A stretch of 33,108 nt of DNA from assembly GCA_023398815.1 (NCBI GenBank), contig JAEWRW010000007.1:1-33108 (forward strand), in the 5' to 3' direction. This DNA comes from Bacillota bacterium. GTDB taxonomy: Bacteria; Bacillota; Clostridia; Christensenellales; UMGS416. A program made the position numbers and the translations under genes. The notes under the pieces were generated by a model, which saw only the letters and a list, made by a program, of their open reading frames with translations, had not been told where the DNA came from and made no database searches. Positions 7,149 through 14,867 of this stretch are shown here, in pieces. Numbering within the stretch: the stretch's first letter is position 1; each line of letters starts with the position of its first letter.

Positions 7149-9233
7149 TTACAGGAACATCCTCCCCACCGCCGCCACGACCCCGCACAGGCCCACCCCC
7201 ACCGCCGTGGGCAGGGCCGCCGCCAGCAGCGCCCATTTGAGGCCCCCGGCCTCCTTCGCCGTCGTCCACAGCGTGGTGGCACAGGGGAAGTGGCACAGCG
7301 AGAAGAGCAGGTAGCACAGGGCCGTGAGGCCCGTCCACCCGTGGGCCGCCAGCGTGCCGCCCAGGGTGGCAAGGCCCGCCACCTCCGTCAGCGTCCCCCC
7401 GGCGGTGTAACCCATGAGAGCGATCGGCAGCACAATCTCATTGGCGGGCAGGCCCAGCACGAAGGCCGACAGCACCGTGCCATCGAGGCCCATCCAACGG
7501 CCCAGCGGCTCCAGCGCGGCGGTCAGGTGGGCGAGCAGCGTGCCCCCGCCCACGGCGAAGTGCGTCAGCGCCCACAGCACGGCCCCGGCCGGCGCGGCCA
7601 CCGCCGCCGCCCGCCCCAGCACAAAAAGCGTGCGATCAAGGAGCGACCGCGCCAGCACCCGGCCCACCTGGGGTCGGCGGTAGGGCGGCAGCTCCAGCGC
7701 GAAGTGCGAGGGCACCCCCCGCAGCAGCGTGCGGCTCAGCACCCAAGACACCCCCAAGGTCAGCCCCACCGCCAACACGAGCAGCCCCGTCAGCGCCAGC
7801 GCCGCCAATGCCGAGCGCCCCGGCGACGCACCCCCGCCCCCCACCCAGATGGTGAGCAAGGCCACCAGCGCCGGCAGCCGCCCGTTGCAGGGCATGAAGT
7901 TGTTCGTCAGCATGGCGATGAGCCGCTCCCGGGGGGAGTCGATGATGCGGCAGCCCGTCACCCCGGCGGCGTTGCACCCCAGGCCCATACACATTGTCAG
8001 CGCCTGCTTGCCGCAGGCCCCCGCGCATTGGAAGTAGCCGTCCAGGTTGAAGGCGATGCGCGGCAGATACCCCGAATCCTCCAGCAGCGTGAAGAGCGGG
8101 AAGAAGATGGCCATCGGCGGCAGCATCACCGCCACCACCCACGCCAGCGTGCGGAACACGCCGTCGGCCAGGAAGGACACCAACCCCGTCGAGGCCCCCG
8201 CCGCCGTCAGACCCGTGCGCAGCCACCCCTCCAGCCAGCCGAAGCCCCGCGCCAGCAATGCCGAGGGCACGTTGGCCCCCACCATGGTGAGCCAGAACAC
8301 CAGCCCCAGCAGCGCCAGCATCACAGGCAGGCCCAGCGCGCGGCTGGTCAGCACCCGGTCGATGCGCCGGTCTGTTCGGTCGTGGGTGGGCGGACGGGTT
8401 GTCACGGCAGCAGCCAATTCCTCCGCCCGGTGCACCTGGGTGGCGGCCAATGCGTCCCGCAGGCCCTCGCCGTCGATGCCCGCCGCGTCGAGGATGCGCC
8501 ACGCCCGCGCCAATGCCGCCCGCAGGGCGTCGAGGTCAACGCTCCCCGGCAGCCGCGCGGTGATGGACTCTGCCAGCTCCCCGTCTCCCTCGATGAGCCG
8601 CAGCGCCGCCCACCGGGTGCTGACGCCCTCCGGCCCCCCGGCGAGCCATGGCTCCACCGCCCCAATCGCTTCCTCCACCGGCGCGGGGTAGCACAGCACC
8701 GGCGGGGCCGGGTGCTCCACGCCCTGCAGCAGCCCCTCCACCCGCGCGAGCAGTTCCTCCAGCCCCCGGCCGCTGCGTGCGCTGGTGCCCACGACCGGGG
8801 ACCCCAGTTCCCGCTCCAGCGCGGCCAAGTCCACCGCCACACCCCGGCTTTCGGCCTCGTCCATGAGGTTTACGCACAGCACCACCCGGGGTGTCACCTC
8901 CAGCGCCTGCAGCGCGAGGATGAGGTTGCGCTCCAGCGCCGTGGCATCGGCCACCAGCACCGCCGCATCCGCCCCGCCAAAGCACAGGAAGTCCCGCGCG
9001 GCCCGCTCATCCGCCGAGCCCGCCGCCAGCGAGTACGCCCCCGGCAGGTCCACAAGCTCCCAGTCCCGCCCGCCGCGCCGGCAGTTGCCCCGGGCGTTGG
9101 TCACGGTCTTGCCGGCCCAGTTGCCGGTGTGCTGCTTCAGCCCCGTCAGCGCGTTGAACACCGTGCTCTTGCCCACATTGGGGTTGCCGGCCAGCGCCAC
9201 CACTGGGCGGGCCGCGCTCTGCTCCGGGCTCAT
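7149..9233 (-). CDS. feoB: Ferrous iron transport protein B
   Basis: Inner-membrane Fe(II) importer with an N-terminal GTPase. About 694 residues, normal for FeoB. G1 GNPNVGKST at 16-24, G3 DLPG at 62-65, G4 NLMD at 122-125, then a helical spacer and the membrane part with the conserved NNFMPCNGRLPAL block and ESC-type gating regions, ending in GLCGVVAAVGRMFL. ATG at 9233 overlaps the feoA stop (ATGA), so feoA and feoB are coupled; a GTG at 9245 is a possible longer start. It is read from a promoter divergent from an MntR-like regulator. The 3' end has a decayed copy at 5.68-5.88 kb. It lacks the C-terminal cysteine-rich FeoC-type extension. Confidence 0.95.
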   Translation of the reverse strand: MSPEQSAARPVVALAGNPNVGKSTVFNALTGLKQHTGNWAGKTVTNARGNCRRGGRDWELVDLPGAYSLAAGSADERAARDFLCFGGADAAVLVADATALERNLILALQALEVTPRVVLCVNLMDEAESRGVAVDLAALERELGSPVVGTSARSGRGLEELLARVEGLLQGVEHPAPPVLCYPAPVEEAIGAVEPWLAGGPEGVSTRWAALRLIEGDGELAESITARLPGSVDLDALRAALARAWRILDAAGIDGEGLRDALAATQVHRAEELAAAVTTRPPTHDRTDRRIDRVLTSRALGLPVMLALLGLVFWLTMVGANVPSALLARGFGWLEGWLRTGLTAAGASTGLVSFLADGVFRTLAWVVAVMLPPMAIFFPLFTLLEDSGYLPRIAFNLDGYFQCAGACGKQALTMCMGLGCNAAGVTGCRIIDSPRERLIAMLTNNFMPCNGRLPALVALLTIWVGGGGASPGRSALAALALTGLLVLAVGLTLGVSWVLSRTLLRGVPSHFALELPPYRRPQVGRVLARSLLDRTLFVLGRAAAVAAPAGAVLWALTHFAVGGGTLLAHLTAALEPLGRWMGLDGTVLSAFVLGLPANEIVLPIALMGYTAGGTLTEVAGLATLGGTLAAHGWTGLTALCYLLFSLCHFPCATTLWTTAKEAGGLKWALLAAALPTAVGVGLCGVVAAVGRMFL

Positions 9234-9469
9234 TGGGCGCTGCACAGCACGTCAGCGGCCTGCGCCCCTCGCAGCGCCACCACCACACCCCGGAACCGGT
9301 AGGCCACCGGGTCGCCGGAGGGGCTTCGCCCCAGCGCCTCCACCGTTGTGCCATCCACCAGGCCCAGCTCCCGCAGGCGGCGACGCCCCGGCCCCCGGCC
9401 CCGTACGGCCCGCACCACGGCCCGCCCGCCCACCGGCAGGGCATTGAGCGGCATCCACTGCTCGTCCAT
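9230..9469 (-). CDS. feoA: Ferrous iron transport protein A
   Basis: 79-residue SH3-like cytoplasmic protein that supports FeoB. It starts with PLNALPVGGRAVVRAVRG and contains the conserved RRRLRELGLVDGTTVEAL and the C-terminal VALRGAQAADVL pattern of FeoA. ATG at 9469 has GAGGGGG 8 nt upstream; other upstream starts would cross the palindrome at 9485-9500. It overlaps feoB by ATGA. Its leader contains the dyad that may be the operator for the divergent MntR-like regulator. Confidence 0.9.
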   Translation of the reverse strand: MDEQWMPLNALPVGGRAVVRAVRGRGPGRRRLRELGLVDGTTVEALGRSPSGDPVAYRFRGVVVALRGAQAADVLCSAQ

Positions 9470-9484
9470 CGTTCCATCCCCCTC

Positions 9485-9500
9485 GTTGCCCGCGGGCAAC
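9485..9500. promoter_or_regulatory. Perfect 16-bp palindrome in the feoA/mntR intergenic region
   Basis: GTTGCCCGCGGGCAAC is an exact inverted repeat lying right before the feoA ribosome site. The TTGCC/GGCAA arms resemble known MntR/DtxR-family operator half sites. A second dyad, TCTATGC (9519-9525) and GCATAGA (9553-9559), lies in the same 112-bp divergent spacer. Either could be bound by the adjacent regulator. Confidence 0.5.
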
Positions 9501-9581
9501 TTTCTTTCCCTGGGGCAATCTATGCCGGCCTGCGGGCGGTGGTGCGCACATAGCATAGAATACAGCGAGGGGGGATGGGCC

Positions 9582-10049
9582 ATGGACGAAGGATTCCACA
9601 CCGACCGGGGGTATGACCTGCTGGCGCGCCAGGGGGCGGGGCTTTCCTCGTCCATGGAGGATTACCTCGAGATGATTGCCCGCCACAGCGACGAGACCGG
9701 GTACCTGCGTGTCAACCAGCTCGCGGGGTTTTTGAGCGTCAAGGCCTCGTCGGCCACCCGCATGGCGCAGAAGCTGCGAGATCTGCGCCTCATCCAGTTT
9801 GAGCGCTACGGCCTCATCCACCTCACGCCTGCCGGGGCGGAGCTGGGCGCGGCGCTCCTCGCCCGGCACCAGGCCATCGCCCAATTCCTCACGCTGCTTG
9901 GCGTGCAGGATGACGTGCTGACCCAAACCGAGCTCATCGAGCACAGCCTGCAGCCTGACACCGTGGCCCGGCTCGATGCCCTGTGCGCCTTCTTCGCCGC
10001 CAACCCCGATGTGGCGCGGCGCTGGGGGGTGTGGGGGGGCAAGGGGTAG
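9582..10049 (+). CDS. mntR: Metal-dependent regulator, MntR type of the DtxR family
   Basis: 155 residues with a short N-terminal extension before the usual start. SSMEDYLEMI (23-32) matches the first helix of MntR, giving D27 and E30; ARH (94-96) gives H96; TELIEH (116-121) gives E117, E120 and H121. These correspond to the six Mn-binding residues of Bacillus MntR (D8, E11, H77, E99, E102, H103). The winged helix spans about 38-85 (VNQLAGFLSVKASSATRMAQKL). No C-terminal SH3-like domain is present, as in MntR. ATG at 9582 has GAGGGGG 8 nt upstream. Divergent from feoAB, so it probably represses them when Mn or Fe is plentiful; that link is inferred from position. Confidence 0.85.
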   Translation: MDEGFHTDRGYDLLARQGAGLSSSMEDYLEMIARHSDETGYLRVNQLAGFLSVKASSATRMAQKLRDLRLIQFERYGLIHLTPAGAELGAALLARHQAIAQFLTLLGVQDDVLTQTELIEHSLQPDTVARLDALCAFFAANPDVARRWGVWGGKG

Positions 10050-10105
10050 CGCACATGCCAAGTGCGAGCCATAGCAGGAATCACAAGAGGTACTTTGGGG
10101 CAATT

Positions 10106-10176
10106 CCTTCGCCTCCTTGTACCCTTCGCTTCCTTCGCTTCCTTCGCCTCCTTCACCTCCTTCGTTCCCTTCGGCG
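10106..10176. repeat. Nine-bp minisatellite (CCTTCGCTT type)
   Basis: About eight degenerate tandem units beginning CCTTCG or close variants (starts near 10106, 10115, 10123, 10132, 10141, 10150, 10159, 10168), spaced 9 bp apart except one 8-bp step. It lies 57 bp after the mntR stop and is not part of a gene I can support. Confidence 0.8.
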
Positions 10177-10194
10177 CGTTGCGAACTTCCTAGG

Positions 10195-10520
10195 TTGCAT
10201 AGGCGAGCAGCAACCCAAAGGGTTGCGACCAGCCCCCGGGCGATCGGCGGCACTTGGCTGGCGACGGCGGGCGGGATGTTTGAGTTTTCGCATGGCGGAG
10301 CAATGCGAAAACGAGTTACCGCCGTTGCCCCAGACGCCATGGATGGCGTCAAGCCGTTTGCGCCGTGAGGGCGTTGTAACACAACGCCCTAGCCGCAAGG
10401 ATGCGGCGTAAGGCGTGGACGGTCATGCCGGTCGTCTGGTCTTGGAAGTTCGCCCGCGCTCCTAGGCGTTTTGGGCACTTTTGCGCCCCAAAAGTGCCGC
10501 CCAGCGCAGCGCGTTCTCTT
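10195..10520. repeat. Mosaic of hairpin modules E, B (inverted), D, C (inverted)
   Basis: Part of the 734-bp gene-free stretch after mntR. E: GCAACCC-AAA-GGGTTGC (10210-10226). B, inverted: stem GTTTTCGCAT/ATGCGAAAAC (10284-10312) within 10270-10323. D, direct: three hairpins in a row at 10333-10350 (GACGCC/GGCGTC), 10368-10390 (AGGGCGTTGT/ACAACGCCCT) and 10392-10407 (GCCGCA/TGCGGC), then GTAAGGC. C, inverted: GGCACTTTTG/CAAAAGTGCC (10474-10498). Module order and orientation differ from the copies at 14.1 and 29.2 kb, where C, B (and D) run in one direction. Confidence 0.8.
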
Positions 10521-10670
10521 TACCCGTATGGCGGAGCAAGACTTCTGTGTTGAAAGCAATGTGGAGGAGAGTTGCCACCCTCCGTTGCACGAGAACAACG
10601 CCAGCCGTCAGATCCCGGATACTGGTCTAGAAGCGCTTTAGGTGCGCAGAACCTCTCACGACCCACACAG

Positions 10671-10705
10671 AAAAAAGCCCCGCGACGTCATGTACGTCGC
10701 GGGGC
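10671..10705 (-). terminator. Strong intrinsic terminator of the gntR-GH9-deoC operon
   Basis: Perfect 12-bp stem GCCCCGCGACGT/ACGTCGCGGGGC (10677-10705) with a 5-nt loop. On the minus strand it is followed directly by six T residues. It lies about 80 bp after the deoC stop. Confidence 0.9.
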
Positions 10706-10721
10706 AAAACAAATGTTGGTT

Positions 10722-10766
10722 CGAGCACTCCCCCTCGCCTTTGTCGCGGAGCGGCAAAGGCGAAAG
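10722..10766 (+). repeat. Module I hairpin, copy 1
   Basis: Flank CGAGCACTCCCCCT, then a 12-bp stem CGCCTTTGTCGC/GCGGCAAAGGCG (10736-10762, one T-G wobble) with loop GGA, then AAAGCGAAGCAATGCG. Same plan as copies at 14.8, 17.99, 19.72, 26.42 and 29.97 kb, with paired stem changes. Located between the deoC stop and its terminator. Confidence 0.8.
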
Positions 10767-10783
10767 CGAAGCAATGCGTAGCG

Positions 10784-11509
10784 TCAGTATCCTTTCCCCA
10801 GCTCCCCGCCGTCCACTTCGGTCAGGGTTCCGGCGTTGAAGCGCTTGACCGCTTCTTCCATGATGGCCACGGTGGCGGTAGCACCGCAGCGGGTGCAGCC
10901 GGCGGCCCGGCAGGCCAACACCGCGTCCAGCGTGCGCACGCCGCCAGCGGCCTTCACCCGCACGGCGGGCGAGCAGGTGGCGCGCATCAGCTTCAGGTCG
11001 TCGATGGTGGCACCCGTGGGGGCGTAACCGGTGGAGGTCTTGACGAAGTCCGCCCCGGCCCGCTCGGCCAGCTGGCAGGCGGTCTTCTTCTGCTCATCGG
11101 TGAGGTAGGCATTCTCAAAGATCACCTTCACCCACACGCCGCGCCGGTGGGCGGCCTCCACCACCGCGCGGATATCGGCTTCCACGTAGTCGTTCTGACC
11201 GGAGATCAGCCGCCCGATGTTGAGCACCATGTCGAGCTCCACCGCGCCGTCGTCCATGGCACGCTCGGCCTCAAAGACCTTCACGTCCGTGCGGTTGGAG
11301 CCATGGGGGAAGCCGATGACGGTGGAAAGGCGCACGTCGCTGCCGCGCAGCACCTCGGCGGCGATGGGCAGGTCGCAGGGCTTGACGCACACCGATGCCG
11401 TGTCATACTGCTTGGCAACCTCACAGCCGCGCCGCACGGTTTCGGCATCCATCTCAGGCTTCAAGAGCGAGTGGTCGAGCATCTTGGCAATGTCCTTGGG
11501 GGTAATCAT
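10784..11509 (-). CDS. deoC: Deoxyribose-phosphate aldolase
   Basis: Class I aldolase that splits 2-deoxyribose 5-phosphate into glyceraldehyde 3-phosphate and acetaldehyde in the cytoplasm. 241 residues, usual for the short bacterial form. Schiff-base lysine K157 lies in FVKTSTGY, the second active lysine K186 in VRVKAAGGVR, and the acidic partner D93 in VELDMVLNIG. ATG has AGGAGG 8 nt upstream. It starts 25 bp after the GH9 stop and is the last gene of the gntR-GH9-deoC operon, ending at the terminator at 10671-10705. An aldolase next to a glycoside hydrolase suggests the operon breaks down a sugar further than plain hydrolysis, or that DeoC acts on a related aldol; this is inference. Confidence 0.95.
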   Translation of the reverse strand: MITPKDIAKMLDHSLLKPEMDAETVRRGCEVAKQYDTASVCVKPCDLPIAAEVLRGSDVRLSTVIGFPHGSNRTDVKVFEAERAMDDGAVELDMVLNIGRLISGQNDYVEADIRAVVEAAHRRGVWVKVIFENAYLTDEQKKTACQLAERAGADFVKTSTGYAPTGATIDDLKLMRATCSPAVRVKAAGGVRTLDAVLACRAAGCTRCGATATVAIMEEAVKRFNAGTLTEVDGGELGKGY

Positions 11510-11534
11510 GGTTCATTCCTCCTGTTTCAGTCGT

Positions 11535-13232
11535 TCACAGATTCCAAACGTGGTCAAAATGGGAGCGCAGCAGCGCCACCGCGCTCAGGAACCCGCCCGC
11601 ATGGGGGATCCAGTCCTCGTCGGTCATGAGCCACGGGCCGTCGTTGGCCCGGGTGGGCGGCACCTGAAGGGTGAACTGGGGGTTGGTGGCAAAGCCGTTG
11701 ACGACGGTGCCGGCGATGTCCGTCCACCCGCCCACGGCCCGGTGCCCCACGCCGATGATCTGGCTCATGGGCAGGGCCACGCCGGGCGGCACGGTCTCCC
11801 TCCACACCACGGTGCCCGCCAGCGATTCGGCCGTCACGCCGGCGTTCAACCCGCAGACCCACTGGACGTTGCCCACCGCCGCGTCGTAGAGCCCGTGCAC
11901 CCCGGTGAAGGCCGCCAGCCGCACGGCCATGGAGGCAAAGTACCCGTAGGTTGCGTTGGTGCCGTGCCACGGGCCGCAGAAGTCGAGGAGCCCCTCTGCC
12001 CCAAACACGCCCTGGGGCAGCAGCCCGAAGGGGTTGGCCCCGCAGGCTGGCAGGGCAAAGTGCCGGGCGAAGTCGCCCACTGCCTGGCGGATGGCCAGGG
12101 TCTCCAGCGCGTCCCAAAAGCGCTCGCAGTACTCCATCAGCGGCAGCACATGGAACCCCAGCACCGTGCCGGTATCGTGGCCCACGTGGTGGTGGGTGTT
12201 GGCCTTCTCGCTGTGGTGCCGGTCGTCAAACTCCCAGAAGTGGCCCCAGAGACCGCTCTCGGCCTCGTCCTGGCGCACCTGCCGGGCCAGGATCTCCTGC
12301 GTCAGGGCCGTGAGCCGGGGCCGCACCCCCACCCGACCCGAGGAATAGAGCTGCAGCCCAGCCCACAGGGCCATCAGCAGGTCGCGGGTCATAAAGCCCT
12401 GGGGCACGTAGCCCTCCTCAATGCCCCTGTTGAGGCAGGAGAAGCCGCCCTCGGCCCAAGGTTCCATGGTGCCGAAGTACTCAAACGCCAGCCCGGCACG
12501 GCGGAGGTACTCCCCGGCCTTGTCGGGGAAGAAGTCAAACAGCAGGCGCGAGGCGTACCCCAGCGCCATAGAGGTGGAGACGACATCCCCCGGCAGCACC
12601 AGCGAATGGTTGGGGATCTCGTGGGCCACGGCCCCGGCCGGGTACCCGGCGCTCTCCGCCTTGTCCATGAGCAAACACAGGAAGTCGCACCCCACGGCGA
12701 TGAGGTCGGCCAGCCGCCGCTGCTGCTCCAAGGGAAAATACGGGAACCCATACTGCAGCAGGTCACAAAGCCCAATGAGTGCGAAGGTGTGGGAGCCGCA
12801 CTCCCGCCAGTCGCTGCCGCAGTCCTTATAGCCCCGGCCGTGGCGGGCCTGGCGGGCCCGTTCCTCCAGCTGGGTGAAGGCCACCGTCTCCACTGTGCGG
12901 TCCCACACGATGTGCTCGCCCACCGGGAACGGGTCGCTGACCATGCACTCCTCGCCACCGCGGGTGAGGTGCAGCCGGTAGGTGCCCGCGCGGGTGAGGT
13001 CGGTGAAGTCCAGCGTCCACCAATGGCTGGCCCACTTCTCGCCCCAGCGCACCACATCGCCGGTGAAGTAGGTTTTACCGTTGTAGGCGTCCCGCGCCTC
13101 AAACCGCAAGCCGTCGCCCAGCGTCGGGTCGGTGGAGCGGAGGAGCGCCCGCTTCAAAAGCCCCGCGTCATACCCCACCTGGGACACCAGCAGTCCCGTC
13201 ACCTCTTTGGGGATGAAGGCCGTCGCGTCCAT
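11535..13232 (-). CDS. Cytoplasmic glycoside hydrolase, family 9 like
   Basis: 565 residues. Residues 8-100 form an Ig-like N-terminal domain of the cellulase type (GLLVSQVGYDAGLLKRALL, then the strand YNGKTYFTGDV and AGTYRLHL). The rest is a helical barrel with GLNAG near the family GLNPFG position and the C-terminal EDWIPHAGGFLSAVALL, matching the GH9 end where the catalytic Glu sits (E539 candidate). The usual DAGDY catalytic-base motif is altered to KDCGSDWRE (D137, D141). No signal peptide, so it likely acts on imported oligosaccharides inside the cell. ATG at 13232 is preferred because GGGAGG is 6 nt upstream; another ATG at 13238 forms the ATGA overlap with gntR. Activity is uncertain given the altered motif. 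Confidence 0.75.
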   Translation of the reverse strand: MDATAFIPKEVTGLLVSQVGYDAGLLKRALLRSTDPTLGDGLRFEARDAYNGKTYFTGDVVRWGEKWASHWWTLDFTDLTRAGTYRLHLTRGGEECMVSDPFPVGEHIVWDRTVETVAFTQLEERARQARHGRGYKDCGSDWRECGSHTFALIGLCDLLQYGFPYFPLEQQRRLADLIAVGCDFLCLLMDKAESAGYPAGAVAHEIPNHSLVLPGDVVSTSMALGYASRLLFDFFPDKAGEYLRRAGLAFEYFGTMEPWAEGGFSCLNRGIEEGYVPQGFMTRDLLMALWAGLQLYSSGRVGVRPRLTALTQEILARQVRQDEAESGLWGHFWEFDDRHHSEKANTHHHVGHDTGTVLGFHVLPLMEYCERFWDALETLAIRQAVGDFARHFALPACGANPFGLLPQGVFGAEGLLDFCGPWHGTNATYGYFASMAVRLAAFTGVHGLYDAAVGNVQWVCGLNAGVTAESLAGTVVWRETVPPGVALPMSQIIGVGHRAVGGWTDIAGTVVNGFATNPQFTLQVPPTRANDGPWLMTDEDWIPHAGGFLSAVALLRSHFDHVWNL

Positions 13233-13234
13233 GG

Positions 13235-13972
13235 TCATCCTCCCTTCGTCTCGTCGGGCACATAGCGCCCAAAAGGACTGCCCGCCGGGGTCAGCACCCC
13301 GTGGATCTCGTACCGGTCACCGCGGAAGAGCGTATCCTCCCGCCATAGCTCCTGCCCGTCGGCCAGCAGGCCTCGCCCCTCCACCCGCAGGCACGCCTGG
13401 CCCTGGCGGATGCCCAGGAGGGCCCGCTCCCGCCCGTCGGGCGCCACGGCGCGGGCCCGCTGCTCGGCACAGGCCACCGTGAGCCCCAGCCCGTTGATGA
13501 GTGCGTCGTAGAGGGAGCCCGCGGCCATCTCCTCGGTCAGCCCCGGGCACAGCGCGGCGTTCAGCCACCGCCGCTCAAAGATCACCGGTTCACCATCCAC
13601 CGACCGCAACCGCTCGAGGTAGAGCGCCTGCCCCCAAGCCCCGTCCTCCTCCCGGCGGAAGGCGAGCACCCGCGTCTCGGGCAGGAATCCACTTCGCCGC
13701 GCCTTCTCGGTGAAGGACAAGAGCTCGCCCATGTCGTGCTGCAGGGGCTTGCCGGCCACAAAGGCCCCCAGACCCTTGCGGTGCTGCACCAGCCCGTCGG
13801 CCGCCAACACCGAGAGCACCTTGTTGGCCGTGGTGCGGCTGATGGCAAAGCGTGCCGCCAGCTCCCGTTCGGAGGGAAAGCGGCTCTCCGGCGCCCACTG
13901 GCCCTGCGCCAGCTCGCCCCGCAGCAGCTCCACAATCTGTTGGTACAGCGGTTCACGAATGAGTTCGGGCAT
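13235..13972 (-). CDS. GntR-family transcription regulator with UTRA effector domain
   Basis: 245 residues. Residues 5-75 form the GntR winged helix (LYQQIVELLRGELAQGQW, FPSERELAARFAISRTTANK, GLVQHRKGLGAFVA). Residues about 85-240 are a UTRA ligand-binding domain (YLERLRSVDGEPVIFERRWL; RVEGRGLLADGQELWREDTLFRGDRYE). UTRA proteins bind sugars or related small molecules and usually repress neighbouring genes until the ligand is present. It is the first gene of the operon with GH9 (ATGA overlap) and deoC. AAGGAGG is 5 nt upstream. A consensus promoter and a dyad lie directly upstream, so it probably controls its own operon. Confidence 0.9.
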   Translation of the reverse strand: MPELIREPLYQQIVELLRGELAQGQWAPESRFPSERELAARFAISRTTANKVLSVLAADGLVQHRKGLGAFVAGKPLQHDMGELLSFTEKARRSGFLPETRVLAFRREEDGAWGQALYLERLRSVDGEPVIFERRWLNAALCPGLTEEMAAGSLYDALINGLGLTVACAEQRARAVAPDGRERALLGIRQGQACLRVEGRGLLADGQELWREDTLFRGDRYEIHGVLTPAGSPFGRYVPDETKGG

Positions 13973-13993
13973 CGGTTCCTCCTTGGTGGCCTA

Positions 13994-14006
13994 GTGGCTT
14001 AGCCAC
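13994..14006. promoter_or_regulatory. Candidate GntR operator
   Basis: GTGGCT-T-AGCCAC is a perfect 13-bp dyad lying 5 to 17 bp downstream of the -10 box, over the likely transcription start of the gntR-GH9-deoC operon and 22 bp before the gntR start. Position and symmetry fit a repressor site for the encoded GntR protein. Confidence 0.6.
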
Positions 14007-14010
14007 GTCA

Positions 14011-14039
14011 AGCATAGCAATGTTGCCGTTCCCTGTCAA
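14011..14039 (-). promoter_or_regulatory. Sigma-A type promoter of the gntR-GH9-deoC operon
   Basis: On the minus strand TTGACA (perfect -35, 14034-14039) is followed after exactly 17 nt by TATGCT (-10, 14011-14016). The expected start falls inside the candidate operator at 13994-14006. Confidence 0.8.
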
Positions 14040-14136
14040 GAGACGAACTTCGCTGGCGCTGTGCTTTTTGATCGCACATGCAACCGCCAAGCTCGAATGA
14101 ACCAATTTACTGAATCAGCCGTCCAGCACGAAGGGT

Positions 14137-14460
14137 TACGCGCTGCGCTGAGCGGCACTTTTGAAGCGCAAAAGTGCCCAAAACGCTCTAAGAGGCGCGG
14201 ACGAGTTTCCAAGACCTGGCGACTGGCACACACTTTGGAGCCAGCGGCGGTAACTCGCATTCGCATTGCTCCACAATGCGAATCCTAAAACATCCCGCCC
14301 GACCAGCGCCCGGAAGGCGCAAGGCCAAGCGCCGTGATGGCGTTGTGAAACAACGCTATAGCCGCCTGGATGGCGGCGTAAGGCGTGCGGGCTGTCACCA
14401 GAAAAGTGCCGCCTGCCGCCAGGGAGAAACTCGAAACGCGCCCGGAAGGAGAACGAAGAA
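14137..14460 (+). repeat. Composite hairpin repeat C-B-D-H
   Basis: Part of the 830-bp gene-free region between gntR and the BspA-like gene. C: GGCACTTTTG/CAAAAGTGCC (14154-14178), then GGCGCGGACGAGTTTCC. B: flank GGCGGTAACTCG, stem ATTCGCAT/ATGCGAAT with loop containing TGCTCC (14259-14283), then CATCCCGCCC. D: GCGCC/GGCGC (14306-14320), GCGTTGT/ACAACGC (14340-14356), GCCGCC/GGCGGC (14361-14377), GTAAGGCG. H: CAGGGAGAAACTCG block from about 14420. The C-B order is shared with 29.2 kb and D with 10.33 and 18.23 kb. Confidence 0.85.
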
Positions 14461-14620
14461 AACGCCCAAAGGGATTGCATCCCTTTGAATCCCGCCACCG
14501 AGAGCTATCACCAACCGCCGGGCGATTGCTTCGCACAGGCGCAAAACAGCCTGTGTGGAGTGCTCATGCCCTCCACCCACAGGCACGTTTTTCTCAATAA
14601 TCCATACACTATGGCTCACA

Positions 14621-14790
14621 GTCCGCGAGGCGGTTCATCCGCCTGCGACACCATGCCATCTCATTAGCAGCACTCGCCTCTCCCAAGCGCCTGAACGACG
14701 CAAGACCCGTAGGCGGCGTCTCCCCTGTCGAACCCGGCACGAGCCGTACAAACAACGCCCGCCAGCGACATGCGCGGTGGCGGGCTTGAA
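14621..14790 (+). repeat. Composite hairpin repeat F-G
   Basis: F hairpin GGCGG-TTCAT-CCGCC (14629-14643), a GTCTCCCC block near 14719, CCCGGCACGAGC, and G hairpin with arms CCCGCCA/TGGCGGG (14758-14784). Same order as 1.2-1.33 kb and 29.81-29.94 kb. The G stem carries an A-T pair where the 1.3-kb copy has G-C. Confidence 0.8.
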
Positions 14791-14800
14791 TGCACTTCTA

Positions 14801-14850
14801 ACGAGTACCCCCTAACTCGCGACTGTCGCCGTCAGGCGGCAGCCGCGACG
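14801..14850 (+). repeat. Module I hairpin, copy 2
   Basis: Flank ACGAGTACCCCCTAACT, then arms CGCGACTGTCGC (14818-14829) and GCGGCAGCCGCG (14836-14847), pairing with one mismatch and one wobble, with a 6-nt loop. It lies 21 bp downstream of the BspA-like stop codon (minus-strand gene). Confidence 0.65.
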
Positions 14851-14867
14851 GCACCACCCGCCCAGCG

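Noticed and set aside
7290..9302. 670-codon plus-strand frame opposite feoB
   Set aside because: Feo genes are certain on the minus strand; this frame is rich in Gln, Arg and His without any domain.
11217..13265. Plus-strand frame opposite GH9 and deoC
   Set aside because: Antisense to clear genes with good starts and motifs.
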